Source: VRUE01 sp963725085
GTDB lineage: Bacteria > Actinomycetota > Thermoleophilia > Solirubrobacterales > 70-9
Length of the DNA stretch: 64,000 bases
Assembly (NCBI GenBank): GCA_963725085.1
Contig: CAVRXM010000001.1
Span: forward strand, 1 to 64,000
Direction of reading: 5' to 3'
Positions 30,786 to 39,552 of this stretch are shown piece after piece. The notes under the pieces are model-generated. The model saw nothing but the letters and a program-made list of their open reading frames with translations. It was not told the origin of the DNA and made no database searches. The first letter of the stretch is position 1, and each line of letters starts with the position of its first letter. The position numbers and the translations under genes are program-made.

Positions 30786-31124
30786 TTAGTCTGCCGCTTT
30801 CGCGGCCCTCGGACGGGGCGCGTCGGCTCTGATCTCGCGACGGAGCTCGGCGACGTCGCGGCCGACCGCGTCGAGTTGGTCCTCGACCTCCTCGAGGCGG
30901 CGCGAGAGCGACCGAATCCGTCGCTCGAGACGCTCGACGTCGCCGGCAGAGGGCAGGTTGAGGGCCGACATCGCCGCTCGCTGGGCCTCCGCCGCCTTCT
31001 CGCGGGCGCCGAAGGCGGCGGCGAGGGCGTTCTCCAGCACCTCGCTGTCGAGAAGGGCCTGCGCGAGCTCGCCGATCGCCTGCTCGCTGCGTGCCCTGAT
31101 GCCGTCCTGGATCCTGCGCTTCAT
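30786..31124 (-). CDS. Coiled-coil (phasin-like) protein, 112 aa
   Basis: A small charged helical protein: the N-terminal half is an amphipathic Ala-rich helix (SEQAIGELAQALLDSEVLEN), then DVERLERRIRSLSRRLEEVEDQLDAVG forms a canonical heptad coil, with a short Pro/Lys tail. This pattern is seen in polyhydroxyalkanoate-associated phasin-like proteins, but the match is by general character only. ATG 31122-31124; its stop lies 4 bases past the phosphorylase stop (convergent). Confidence 0.6.
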   Translation of the reverse strand: MKRRIQDGIRARSEQAIGELAQALLDSEVLENALAAAFGAREKAAEAQRAAMSALNLPSAGDVERLERRIRSLSRRLEEVEDQLDAVGRDVAELRREIRADAPRPRAAKAAD

Positions 31125-31353
31125 CTGCCATTGACATCAGCTTAACGAGCGCATCCGGAACGCCTGAAATCCTGCGTCGCCAAGTGCGTCGGGGCAGCCG
31201 CGAGAGAAGGCCTTGATTAAGGCCATGTTGGGTGCGCCGGGCGTGGCTACATACGGTCCTCTAAAGCGGGTAGCTTTTCCGAGTCTCTTGCGTGGGGAGA
31301 GGACACGACCGGGGTCGATGACCCGCGGATTGGCATATCTGAGGCGCCGCTGA
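31125..31353 (+). promoter_or_regulatory. Divergent 229-base region with structured leader of the wall hydrolase
   Basis: Holds three potential hairpins in the plus direction: GGCCTT/AAGGCC around GATT (31211-31226), GTCCTCT/AGAGGAC arms (31257-31263 and 31297-31303) enclosing 33 bases, and GGGTC/GACCC (31314-31326). It separates the coiled-coil gene and the hydrolase, so it also holds both promoters, which I cannot place. It does not show the GGGGGACCCA or GGGUGAAUCC signatures of the ydaO c-di-AMP riboswitch. Confidence 0.4.
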
Positions 31354-33718
31354 ATGAGAAACAAGCTCGCACTGATCATCGCCCTTGCCGGCTTCGCGGT
31401 CGTGACCGCTCTCGGCGTGGGGATGGCGGGCGCGGACTCGGCGGCCGAACTCGGCGGCAGCGACGCGCTCGGCACCCCTCCGGCGGTCGGCACCGAAGCC
31501 GCCGAAATCCCCCAGTGCGAGAACGAAATCGACGACGACGAAGACGGCCTGGTCGACTCCGAAGACCCCGACTGCACCGAACCCACGGACCCTGAAGAGT
31601 CGCCCGAACCGGTTGAAGAACCGGCACCGACGCCGGCCCCCTCCCCCACCCCGGCGCCCCCGGTCCAGCCGGCGCCCGAACCGACCCCGGCCCAGCCCGC
31701 GACCGGCCGGCTCGAAACCGGCTCCTCGCTGAACGCCGCCGAAGCCCCCGAAGCCGGCGGCGTCACCCACAACCAGAGCCTCGACGGAACCGGCGGCGGC
31801 GCCGGAATCGGAGCCGGCGGCGGCATCACCGCCCCGCCCGCGACCGGCGGGGTGCAGCCGGCGCAGCCGGGCGCCAACGGCGGCAGCGCCGCCTTCGACA
31901 AGGGCGGCGCCCCGACGGCGGCCAACCCGACGACGACCTTCGCGATGTTCGGCCCGGCTCCGATCGGCGTCCCCAACTTCGTCATCGACTCGTTCGAGAT
32001 CCCGCCCTTCCTGCTGCCGATCTACCAGGCCTGCGGCACCGAGTACGGGGTCCCCTGGGAGGTCCTCGCCTCGATCAACAAAATCGAGACCGCGTTCGGC
32101 ACCAACCTCAACGTCTCCAGCGCCGGGGCGATGGGCTGGATGCAGTTCCTCCCCTCGAGCTGGCAGACCTACGGGCTCGATGCCAACGGCGACGGCCGCG
32201 AGGATCCCTACAACCCGGTCGACGCGATCTGCGCCGCCGCCCACTACCTGAAGATCGCCGGCGCCGACCACAACCTCTACGAAGCGATCTTCGCCTACAA
32301 CCACGCCGACTGGTACGTCCAGGAGGTCCTCCTCTACGCCCGCGCCTACGGCAAGCTCCCCACCGACCTGGTCGGTTCGCTCACCGGGCTGACCGAAGGG
32401 CGCGCACTTCCCGGTCGCCGCCGATGCCCGCTACGCCGACGAACTGTCGACCCGCGCAGGCGATGAAGCAGGCGACACTCGAAGCGGCACGCCGCCTACG
32501 GCAACGCCGCCGCGGTGATCTCCTCCTCGCCGACCCGGCGCGGGATCAACATCTTCGCCGCGAAGGGCTCGCCGGTCGTCGCCGTCAACGACGGAGTGAT
32601 CGTCAAGAGCGGCGACTCGAAGCTGCTGGGCAACTACGTCGTCCTCCGCGACGCCTACGGCAATCGCTACACCTACGCCAAGCTCGGCAGGGTCGTCCGC
32701 AAGCAGCGCGCGGTCGTGATGCCGACCGGCAAGGAACGGCAGGTGCCGGTCGACAGCGAAAACATCCGGCCCCGCCTCTACGCGCTGCCGAACCGCGCGC
32801 CCGAGCGCGATCAGTCGCAGGCCTACGAAAGGGTCGACAAGGCCGGCGCGAAGGGCTCCGACGGAACCCTGAAGGTCGGGTCGAGGGTGATAGCCGGAAC
32901 CGTCCTGGCCCGGATCGGCGGCCCGCTCGGAAGGCGTCGACCCCCACATCAACTTCTCGATCCGGCCGGCCGGCCGCGGCGCCCCCCGGATCGACCCGAA
33001 GCCGATCCTCGACGGCTGGAAGCTGCTCGAGGCGACCGCGATCTACCGCGCCAAGGGCAAGAACCCGCTGAGCCACGCAGCTGAGCGGCGCCGGGGTGCT
33101 GCTGCTGACCAAGGGCGCCCTCCAGCGGCGCGTCCTCGCCGACGAAAACCTCGACATCTACGAATGCGGCCGCGCCGACATCGCCTCGGGCCAGATCGAC
33201 CGCCGCGTCCTGGCGATGCTCGAGTACCTCGTCTCGAAGGGCTACAAGCTGACGATCACCTCGCTCAAGTGCGGCCACAGCCTGATGACCACCTCCGGCT
33301 ACGTCTCCGAGCACTCGACCGGCGACGCGGTCGACATCGCGGTCGATCAACGGCGTCCCGGTCACCGGCCACCAGGGCCCCGGGACCCTGACCGACGAAC
33401 TGATCCACACCGTCCTGGAGCTGCAGGGGACGATGCACCCCCACCAGGTGATCTCGCTCGAGGACCTGCCCGGGGAAACGAGCTTCGCCCTCCCCGACCA
33501 CTACGACCACGTCCATGTCGGCTACCACCCGCTCGGCGGCCCGTTCGACGCAACAGTGGAACGCGATCCTGAAACCGAAGCAGTGGCTGCGGCTGACGAA
33601 CCGGCTCGACGAAATCGAAAACCCCGAAGTCCGGACCGCGCCCTCCAAGGCGGCGCTCCCTGACGGCCCACGCGAAGGCCGGGCCAAGGGCTCCGGCGGC
33701 ACGAGCGGCGAAGACTGA
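31354..33718 (+). CDS. Three-domain cell-wall hydrolase: SLT + degenerate M23 + M15-like, frameshifted
   Basis: Signal peptide (MRNKLALIIALAGFAVVTAL), then an Asp-rich Cys motif (CENEIDDDEDGLVDSEDPDC), a Pro/Glu stalk, and a lytic transglycosylase domain: catalytic Glu in INKIETAFG, then SSAGAMGWMQFLPSSW. After frame changes near 32405 and 32490 comes an M23-like fold (RRGINIFAAKGSPVVAVNDG, GNYVVLRDAYGNRYTY) whose usual zinc ligands are replaced (His to Arg, Asp to Asn, HL to KL). A third domain (SEHSTGDAVDIAV, then DHYDHVHVGYHP) carries M15/VanY-type zinc residues. Further shifts near 32930, 33080, 33345 and 33550. About 787 residues. Exported; would cut glycan strands and stem peptides. Confidence 0.8.
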
Positions 33719-33760
33719 TCCTCGGAATCCTGGAGAATCGGGTCCGCTGAGCCGGCGCCC

Positions 33761-34645
33761 ATGGACTCCAAATACTTCGGATTCGCGCAGTTCGAGTTCG
33801 CCGGAACCCTGCCGGTGGCGGACGGCCGCTACCTGACCCGCGAGGCCGGCGAGGACGGAGCGCAGAGCGTGCTGGTGCTGGAAACGCTCGGCGCTCCGCC
33901 GCCGCCGGGAAGGCGACGCCGGCGCCCGAGCCGAGGCCGACCCCGACGAGGGGCCGACGACCCTGCCGCTGGCGCGGGCCACCGCGGTCCGCGCCTTCGC
34001 GCCGTTCGACGCAGCGCCGAGGAGGCGGCGGCATGGCTCGGCGCTGCGATCGCCGAGGAGGAGTCGATCGACGCCGTCGTCGCCGAGGGGATCGGCCTTC
34101 TCAACCGGGCCCTCCACGCCCACGCCGCCGCCGCCGCCGACCCCCACGGCTCCGAGCTCGACCCCGAGGCCGCGATCATCGTCAGGGTCGGGATCGGGAG
34201 CGGCGACGAGGTCGCCGCGGGGCGGTTCACGCAGGCTCACGACGTCGACGTCCGCGCCCCGGCCTCGCGCCGCCGGCGCCGCGAGCAGGAGCTCCGGCCG
34301 CAGGAGAGAGTCGCGGCCGTGCTCGGCCGCCGCGAGCGGATCGATGCCTGCGAGACGCTGCTGCTGCGCGCCCGCGCCGACCTCGACGCCGGCCGGGACC
34401 GCGAGGCGGCATTGCAGCTGCGGGTCGGGCTCGAGGCGCTCCTGATCGAGCTCCAGGGAGCGCTGGTCGATCCCGGCCACGAGGAGGACATGGCGACCCT
34501 CTCGCGCGCCGCGCGGAGAGGCGGGCGAGGCCGCCAACATCGCCCTCCGGGGCGAGCTCGACGCCGACGCGCAACGCAAGTCGTCCGCGAACTGCTGGAG
34601 ATCTGCGAGCGCGTCCTGCGTCGCCGGCGGGTGCTGCGGGGCTGA
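33761..34645 (+). CDS. Unrecognised protein, frameshifted
   Basis: ATG 33761 gives MDSKYFGFAQFEFAGTLPVA, GRYLTREAGED and QSVLVLETLGA. After a shift near 33905 the frame continues ARATAVRAFAPFDAAEEAAA-type helical sequence with a long Ala/Arg/Glu-rich central part (QLRVGLEALLIEL). One more shift near 34510 precedes the end (RELLEICERVLRRRRVLRG). No signal peptide and no membrane segment. The helical, charged character suggests a cytoplasmic protein; no family recognised. Its TGA lies at the first bases of the palindromic element at 34643. Confidence 0.55.
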   Translation: MDSKYFGFAQFEFAGTLPVADGRYLTREAGEDGAQSVLVLETLGAPPPPGRRRRRPSRGRPRRGADDPAAGAGHRGPRLRAVRRSAEEAAAWLGAAIAEEESIDAVVAEGIGLLNRALHAHAAAAADPHGSELDPEAAIIVRVGIGSGDEVAAGRFTQAHDVDVRAPASRRRRREQELRPQERVAAVLGRRERIDACETLLLRARADLDAGRDREAALQLRVGLEALLIELQGALVDPGHEEDMATLSRAARRGGRGRQHRPPGRARRRRATQVVRELLEICERVLRRRRVLRG

Positions 34646-34732
34646 GGCAGGGCATCCCCCGTCCGGACAAGTGCCGGTCTGATCAGACCGGCACTTTGAG
34701 TATCCGCCCGTCCGGAGGACACCCCTGCCTCA
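34643..34732. repeat. Two-tier palindromic element, copy 2 (opposite orientation)
   Basis: Outer 10-base arms TGAGGCAGGG (34643-34652) and complement (34723-34732); inner perfect palindrome 34669-34696 (AAGTGCCGGTCT, GATC, AGACCGGCACTT). Read on the minus strand it carries the same CGGATACTCAAAGTGCCGG core as the copy at 24660-24740. It lies between convergent genes and overlaps the stop of the left one. Confidence 0.8.
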
Positions 34733-34783
34733 GTCACCGAGAGCGCCGCGTCAGAGCAACAGCCGGCCACCCAGAACGCCGCG

Positions 34784-35456
34784 TCAGAGCACGAGGCGGT
34801 GGGCGACGACGTCATCCAGGAGCGAGGTGGCGAGGTGGTGGGCCTCCTCCAGGGCGACGCCCTCGATCGAAGGGATGCCGATGACGGTGAGGCCGGCGGC
34901 GCGGGCGGCGGTGACGCCGGTCGGCGAGTCCTCGAGCGCGACGACGTTCGGCCCGGGCTCGACGCCGAGCCGGCGGCAGGCCTCGAGGTAGGGGTCCGGC
35001 GCCGGCTTCGGGGCGGCGACCTCGTGGCCGCTGACGACGACGTCGAAGCGATCCTCGAACCCGACGATCTCGAGCGAGCGGAGGACGAACGGGAGCGGCG
35101 AGTTGGAGACGAGGCCGAGCGGGGTCCCGCGCGCCGGCGAGCTCATGGAGCAGGTCGCGGGCGCCGACCATCGCCTCGACCCCGTGCTCGAGCTCGGCGA
35201 CGACGAGCTCGTTCAGCTCCTCGATCAGATCAGCCGCGCTGCCCGGCTCTCCCAGCCTGCGCTCGAGGATCCCGCCCGCGATCTCGGCCGAAGTCCCGAC
35301 CAGCTCGCGCTTGTCGGCGGGTGTGAACTCGAGGCCGCGGCGCTCGAAGAGGTCCCGCTCGGCCCGGGTCCAGACCGACTCGGTGTCGAGCAGGAGGCCG
35401 TCGTTGTCGAAGACGACGGCATCGGGCGGGGCGGCCTCCATCAGACCGCGCAGCAT
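34784..35456 (-). CDS. HAD-superfamily phosphatase (phosphoglucomutase/phosphoglycolate type), one frameshift
   Basis: Motif I FDNDGLLLDTE with both catalytic Asp residues, motif II LVSNSP, Lys of motif III in APKPAPDPYLEACRRLGV, and motif IV VALEDSPTGVTAARAAG. The helical cap (about residues 15-80) is the type seen in beta-phosphoglucomutase and phosphoglycolate phosphatase. One shift near 35135 splits cap from core; repaired about 224 residues. The start is ATG 35454-35456 or the internal ATG five codons later; the divergent gene begins only 11 bases away. Confidence 0.83.
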
Positions 35457-35467
35457 AGAGTTGTCGG

Positions 35468-35957
35468 GTGCCCTTCCACATCGAGATCAGCCACGGCATA
35501 AACCACGCCCGGGCCTTCAACCTCGAGCCCGAGGAGCTGCGGGAGCCGCTTCGTCGAGCCGTGGTTGGACGAGCAGCCGATCAGGCTCGGAGATCACGAT
35601 TGGGAGCCACGCACGTCCGAGCTGAAGATCCTCGAGGGCCCCGCCCTCGACCCGCCCGAGCTCTCCTTCGGCCAGGGTTGGGCGAACGCGGAGCGCGGGG
35701 CCGAGGACGTCACCCGGCGCGTGCTGGGCGAGGTCGGGCAGACTCGGGAGCGGCGCTCGGCGCCGACCGCGATCGAGGTCGAGGTCGACTCCCTACCCGA
35801 AGCCCTGGCGGCCCTGGCCGAGATGACCGCCGGGCGGGACGCCCGCCAGGTCGAGTGGCCGGCCGCGCAGAAGCGGATCGACGGCCGCGACCCCTCGATC
35901 GCGGCCGTCGTCCTGATCAGGCAGAGACAGGCTCGGTCTGAGACGCCGCGAAGCTGA
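35468..35957 (+). CDS. Unrecognised 163-aa protein, one frameshift
   Basis: GTG 35468 begins PFHIEISHGINHARAFNLEP; an extra base near 35555 separates this from LDEQPIRLGDHDWEPRTSEL, KILEGPALDPPELSFGQGWA and the Arg/Glu-rich end. No signal peptide or helix bundle is evident. It is a soluble, probably small alpha/beta protein of unknown role. It overlaps the convergent stress-protein gene by 41 bases, and is divergent from the HAD gene with an 11-base gap, suggesting leaderless transcripts. Confidence 0.6.
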
Positions 35958-36600
35958 TCGCGGTGCCGCGCGGGATGACGATCACGGGGTAGGTGGCCGC
36001 CTCGACCGCGTAGTCACTCGAGGCGCTGAGGACCACCCTGCCCTGCGGGGCCTCGGGCCGCGAGCCGACGACGAGCAGATCGACCGGGCCGGAGCCGTGC
36101 TCGACGACGTTTGCGCCGAGCGCCGCGGCGAGGCTGTCCGCGGTCTGGCGGGCGCTCGGGTCGCCCTCGTCGATGACGCCGACGGTGTTGACGCTGACGG
36201 CCGGGTTCGTGTGGAGGCCGGCCGGAGCGACGGCGATCGCCGACGATCCCCCGAGCAGGAGTTTGTGCGCCGAGATCCCCGGCTTGAGGAGGCCGTTCGC
36301 GGTCCGGTACTCGGAGCCGAAGACGATGACGTCCGCCTTCTCGCTCTCGGCCAGTTCCATCAGGCCCTCGCTGGTCGCCGGATTGATGACCACGTACTTC
36401 GGCATCTCGGGGGAGCCGACCGAGGCGGCGCCGCGCTCCAGCAGCTGTTCCGCCTGCTGCTGCTCGAGCGATTCCCCGAATGAGTGCCGGACATAGGCGA
36501 GCGAAAGCTCGGCCCCGTTCACGGCCAGCAGCCGGCCGAGGGCGAGGGCGTCGCGGTCGTTGTCGGTGTCGTCGTAGGAAACGATGATCTTCAGTGCCAT
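35917..36600 (-). CDS. Universal stress protein, two-domain
   Basis: The N-terminal Usp fold starts MALKIIVSYDDTDNDRDAL and runs through ADVIVFGSEYRTANGLLKPG with the G-x2-G-x9-G(S/T) ATP-loop region (LLLGGSSAIAVAPAG). A second degenerate half follows (VNTVGVIDEGDPSARQTADS, VDLLVVGSRPEAPQGRVVLS, YPVIVIPRGTA). 227 residues, intact, ATG 36598-36600. Cytoplasmic, nucleotide-binding by family. Divergent from the LysR gene across a 104-base AT-richer region. Confidence 0.82.
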   Translation of the reverse strand: MALKIIVSYDDTDNDRDALALGRLLAVNGAELSLAYVRHSFGESLEQQQAEQLLERGAASVGSPEMPKYVVINPATSEGLMELAESEKADVIVFGSEYRTANGLLKPGISAHKLLLGGSSAIAVAPAGLHTNPAVSVNTVGVIDEGDPSARQTADSLAAALGANVVEHGSGPVDLLVVGSRPEAPQGRVVLSASSDYAVEAATYPVIVIPRGTAISFAASQTEPVSA

Positions 36601-36704
36601 TTCTCTTGCCTCCTCTGGGTGCCGTTCGAAGATTTGAGGCGAGGGTGGCAGAGGCCCAGCATTAGCACAACTGTTTTTCCTGCTTGTTAGGATCAGTTTT
36701 TCTA
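36601..36704. promoter_or_regulatory. Divergent control region, usp / LysR
   Basis: Locally AT-rich compared with the window. ATTAG at 36661-36665 and CTAAT at 36702-36706 form a separated inverted repeat, the latter overlapping the LysR start. T-rich runs (CTGTTTTTCCTG, CAGTTTTTC) repeat between them. Arrangement and position fit an autoregulatory LysR site. Confidence 0.4.
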
Positions 36705-37625
36705 ATGCTGAATGCCGGCCGGCTGAGGATCCTCCGCGAAGTCATCGACCACGGCTCCTTCTCCGATGCCGCCGACTCGCTCGCCTACTCCCAGTCGGCG
36801 GTGTCGCAGGCGATCGCGACGCTGGAGCGGGAAGCCGGGGCTCCGCTGATCGAGCGCAGCCGCGGCGGCGCCAGGCCGACCGCCGCCGGCGCCGCGCTCG
36901 CCGGGCACGCAGACGGGATCCTCGCCGGCATCGAGGCGGCCGAGGTCGCGGTGGCGGCGATCTCCGCCGGGCGCGGCGGACGGCTTCGCGCGGCCTCCTT
37001 CCCGACCGCCGGCGCAACGCTGATGCCGCAGGCGATCGCCGGCTTCCGCGCATCGCACCCCGGGGTCGAGCTGACGCTCGCCGAGGGCGAGCCGGAGGAG
37101 ATCGCCCCGCGCCTGCGATCGGGCGAGTTCGACCTCGTGCTCCTGTTCGAATTCAAAGGCGTCGGCGAGCGGCTCGAGGCCGGGATCCGACGCTTCCCGC
37201 TGTTCGAGGACCCACTGCACCTGGCGCTGCCCGCCGGCCACCGTCTCGCCCAGAGGCGGAAGCTGCGCCTCGAGGACCTGCGCGAGGAGTCCTGGGTCCA
37301 GACCTCGGAGTCGAGCCCCTGCGCCCGCCACGTCGTGCGCTCCTGCCACGCCGCCGGGTTCGAGCCGCAGGTCTCGTTCGAAAGCGACGACTATCAGGTC
37401 GTCCAGGGCCTGGTCGCGACCGGGGTCGGCGTCGCCCTGATCCCCGAGCTGGCGCTCTCGAGCACCCGGGAGGACATCCAGATCAGGGAGCTGAGCCCGT
37501 CGAGCCCGGTCCGCCGGGTCTTCGCCGCGACCTCCCGTGCTGCGGCGGTGACGCCCGCGGTGGCGACGATGCTCGACGTCCTCCGCGAGGCCGCCAGGTC
37601 CCGCCCGACCCGCTCCGAAAACTGA
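36705..37625 (+). CDS. LysR-family transcriptional regulator
   Basis: N-terminal winged HTH (LRILREVIDHGSFSDAADSL, AYSQSAVSQAIATLEREAG) and a type 2 periplasmic-binding-like effector domain (LRAASFPTAGATLMPQAIAG, FDLVLLFEF, ATGVGVALIPELAL). ATG 36705 chosen over an upstream in-frame TTG because it begins directly before the conserved HTH helix. 306 residues, intact. Neighbours suggest control of the stress-protein gene or itself; the ammonium transporter is convergent, so nitrogen control is only a possibility. A strong terminator-like hairpin starts at its stop. Confidence 0.9.
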   Translation: MLNAGRLRILREVIDHGSFSDAADSLAYSQSAVSQAIATLEREAGAPLIERSRGGARPTAAGAALAGHADGILAGIEAAEVAVAAISAGRGGRLRAASFPTAGATLMPQAIAGFRASHPGVELTLAEGEPEEIAPRLRSGEFDLVLLFEFKGVGERLEAGIRRFPLFEDPLHLALPAGHRLAQRRKLRLEDLREESWVQTSESSPCARHVVRSCHAAGFEPQVSFESDDYQVVQGLVATGVGVALIPELALSSTREDIQIRELSPSSPVRRVFAATSRAAAVTPAVATMLDVLREAARSRPTRSEN

Positions 37626-37662
37626 CGGACCCGCCCCGGTGGGAATGCCGGGGCGGGTCCGT
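37625..37662. terminator. Strong hairpin between LysR and amt
   Basis: Perfect 15-base arms (37625-37639 and 37648-37662, ACGGACCCGCCCCGG and complement) with an 8-base loop, beginning at the last base of the LysR stop and lying 31 bases past the amt stop. There is no U-tract, as is usual for high-GC actinobacterial terminators. It serves both convergent genes. Confidence 0.75.
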
Positions 37663-37693
37663 ATACGCGGGTCGGAGGGGTGCCCGCGCGGGC

Positions 37694-39052
37694 CTAGGAG
37701 GCGGCCCCCGGTGCCGGCACCGGCCGGGCCGGAACGCCGTCGGGGAAGCCGAGCGACGGAACGTCCGAGGGGTAGACCTCGTGCCCGTGGACGGCGAGGT
37801 CGCCCGTCTCCATTTCCTCCTCGGTCATCCGCAGCGGCACGAACAGGCCGACCAGCCTGAGGAGGATGAAGGTGCCGATCGCCGAGAAGACGATCACCCA
37901 GAGCGCGGTCAGCGCCTGCCAGCCGAGCAGGTGCAGGCCGCCGCCGGAGATCGTCCCGGCGAGGACCGTTTCGGCCATCGCGCTGTTGGCGAAGATGCCG
38001 ACCAGCAACCCGCCCGCGAGCCCGGCGAAACCGTGGGTGTAGACGACCCCGAGGGTGTCGTCGACGCCCCGGAACGGTGCCGCCCGGCTCAGGTAGTTGA
38101 GCGCGAAATAGACGATCGTCGCCGCGATCACGCCGATGATGATCGCGCCCCAGCCGTTGACGAAGCCGGCGCCGGGAGTGATCGCGACGAGGCCGACGAT
38201 CATCCCGTTGACGCTGCCGATCAGGCTCGGCTTGCGCCCGGTCAGGTAGTCCCAGGCGACCCAGACGAGGAGCGCGACCGCGGTGCAGAGGTTGGTGTTG
38301 AGCACCGCGCCGGAGGCGATTTCGCCCGATTCGTACCAATCGCCGCCGTTGAACCCGTTCCAGCCCATCCAGAGCAGCCCGGCGCCGACCGCGACCATCG
38401 CCAGGTTGTTCGGCGCGTCGACCTCGCGGTCACGCTGCAAACGGGGACCGATCACCCAGGCCGCGATGAAGCCCGAGACGCCGGCTGCGAGATGGATGAC
38501 GTAGCCGCCGGAGAAGTCGACCGCCCCGTGCTGGGCGAAGTAGCCGCCGCCCCAGATCAGGAAGGCGTTGATCGTGTAGACGAAGACCGTCCAGAGCGCG
38601 ACGAACGGCAGCCACGCTTTGAAGTTGATCCTGCCGAGGACCGAGCCCAGCATCAGCAGCGGCGTGATTCCCGCGAAGACGATCTGGAAGTAGGCCAGAG
38701 TCGACTCCGGGAACGTGAATTCGAGTTCCGGGTACTCCGGGATGTGCGCCGTGCTCAGCAGGCTGGAGCTGCTCAGGATCGATTCCGGCTTGCCCCAGAA
38801 GTTGCCGAAGAAGCCGCTGTCGGCGACGTGTATCGGCTCGCCGAACCCCATTTTGAAGGCGAACAGACACCAGAGGACGACGACGATCGCGAAGCCGACG
38901 AACGACATCATCATCGCGTTCACCGACCAGCGTTTCTGCATCACGCCGCCGTAGAGGACCATCAGGCCCGGGATGCTCATCAGGCCGACGAATGTGGCGG
39001 CCGTCAGCTGCCAGGACGTATTGCCCGTATCCACCGCTGCCAACAAATTCAT
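37694..39052 (-). CDS. amt: Ammonium transporter (Amt/MEP/Rh)
   Basis: Trimeric ammonium channel with eleven hydrophobic helices. The signal-less N-terminus leads to VGLMSIPGLMVLYGGVMQ; twin pore histidines lie in YVIHLAAGVSG and VVYTHGFAGLAG; DFSGGYVIHL and GVDDTLGV match the family signatures. 452 residues, intact, ATG behind GAAAGGAAC. The C-terminal cytoplasmic tail is long and Pro-rich, the part P-II proteins contact. Unlike most bacteria, glnK is not adjacent; a P-II gene lies 8 kb away. Confidence 0.96.
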   Translation of the reverse strand: MNLLAAVDTGNTSWQLTAATFVGLMSIPGLMVLYGGVMQKRWSVNAMMMSFVGFAIVVVLWCLFAFKMGFGEPIHVADSGFFGNFWGKPESILSSSSLLSTAHIPEYPELEFTFPESTLAYFQIVFAGITPLLMLGSVLGRINFKAWLPFVALWTVFVYTINAFLIWGGGYFAQHGAVDFSGGYVIHLAAGVSGFIAAWVIGPRLQRDREVDAPNNLAMVAVGAGLLWMGWNGFNGGDWYESGEIASGAVLNTNLCTAVALLVWVAWDYLTGRKPSLIGSVNGMIVGLVAITPGAGFVNGWGAIIIGVIAATIVYFALNYLSRAAPFRGVDDTLGVVYTHGFAGLAGGLLVGIFANSAMAETVLAGTISGGGLHLLGWQALTALWVIVFSAIGTFILLRLVGLFVPLRMTEEEMETGDLAVHGHEVYPSDVPSLGFPDGVPARPVPAPGAAS

Positions 39053-39143
39053 TTGTTCCTTTCGTCAATCGCGGGCAGGCGCCCGGGTGCAGATGGCGGA
39101 CAGCCTTTCGTCGAGTGGCGCCCGCCACCACGTACACGCGTCT

Positions 39144-39163
39144 AAAGATCGGCGCCGATCTTT
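39144..39163. promoter_or_regulatory. 20-base perfect palindrome upstream of amt
   Basis: AAAGATCGGC/GCCGATCTTT, perfect and uninterrupted, 92 bases before the amt start and 39 before the divergent small gene. Centred in the divergent region, it suits binding by a dimeric regulator more than a hairpin. Confidence 0.45.
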
Positions 39164-39201
39164 CTCCCAAGTGGCCAAAACCCGCCCGCCGGCACCGCAC
39201 T

Positions 39202-39549
39202 ATGCTGCCTGCGATGCCGCTCGAGGGGCACTACAGGACAGTCAACACGCCCCTGCGCAAGCTCACCTCGCGCGAGAGGAACGTGGTCGTCGCCGGCCTG
39301 GTGGTCACCGCGATCGCCCTCCTCGCGCTGCTGTTCGTCCCCGCCCACAACGAGAGCCCGCTGCTCGACGAACACGGCGGCGCCCATTCCGGCTGCATCG
39401 AAGTCGCGGTCGCCGGCCGGGTCGGGGCCGAACCGATCGTCGGTTGCGGCGCCAAGGCGAAGCAGATCTGCAGCAGCGCCGCCGGCTTCGACGTCCCCCG
39501 CTCGGAAACGATCACCGCCGCCTGCAAAGAGGCCGGCGTCAGGTTCTGA
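39202..39549 (+). CDS. Membrane-anchored small protein with four cysteines
   Basis: 115 residues; a positively charged N-terminus (LRKLTSRER), one TM helix (VVVAGLVVTAIALLALLFV), then an extracytoplasmic domain with four Cys (SGCIEV, VGCGAKAKQICSS, AACKEAG) that could form two disulfides. ATG 39202 or 39214. No family recognised. Intact. It is divergent from amt and its stop is 4 bases before the sirtuin stop. Confidence 0.6.
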   Translation: MLPAMPLEGHYRTVNTPLRKLTSRERNVVVAGLVVTAIALLALLFVPAHNESPLLDEHGGAHSGCIEVAVAGRVGAEPIVGCGAKAKQICSSAAGFDVPRSETITAACKEAGVRF

Positions 39550-39552
39550 GCC

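Noticed and set aside
31125..31353. ydaO/yuaA c-di-AMP riboswitch
   Set aside because: Neither the GGGGGACCCA nor the GGGUGAAUCC signature is present in the expected order; kept only as a possible unknown leader.
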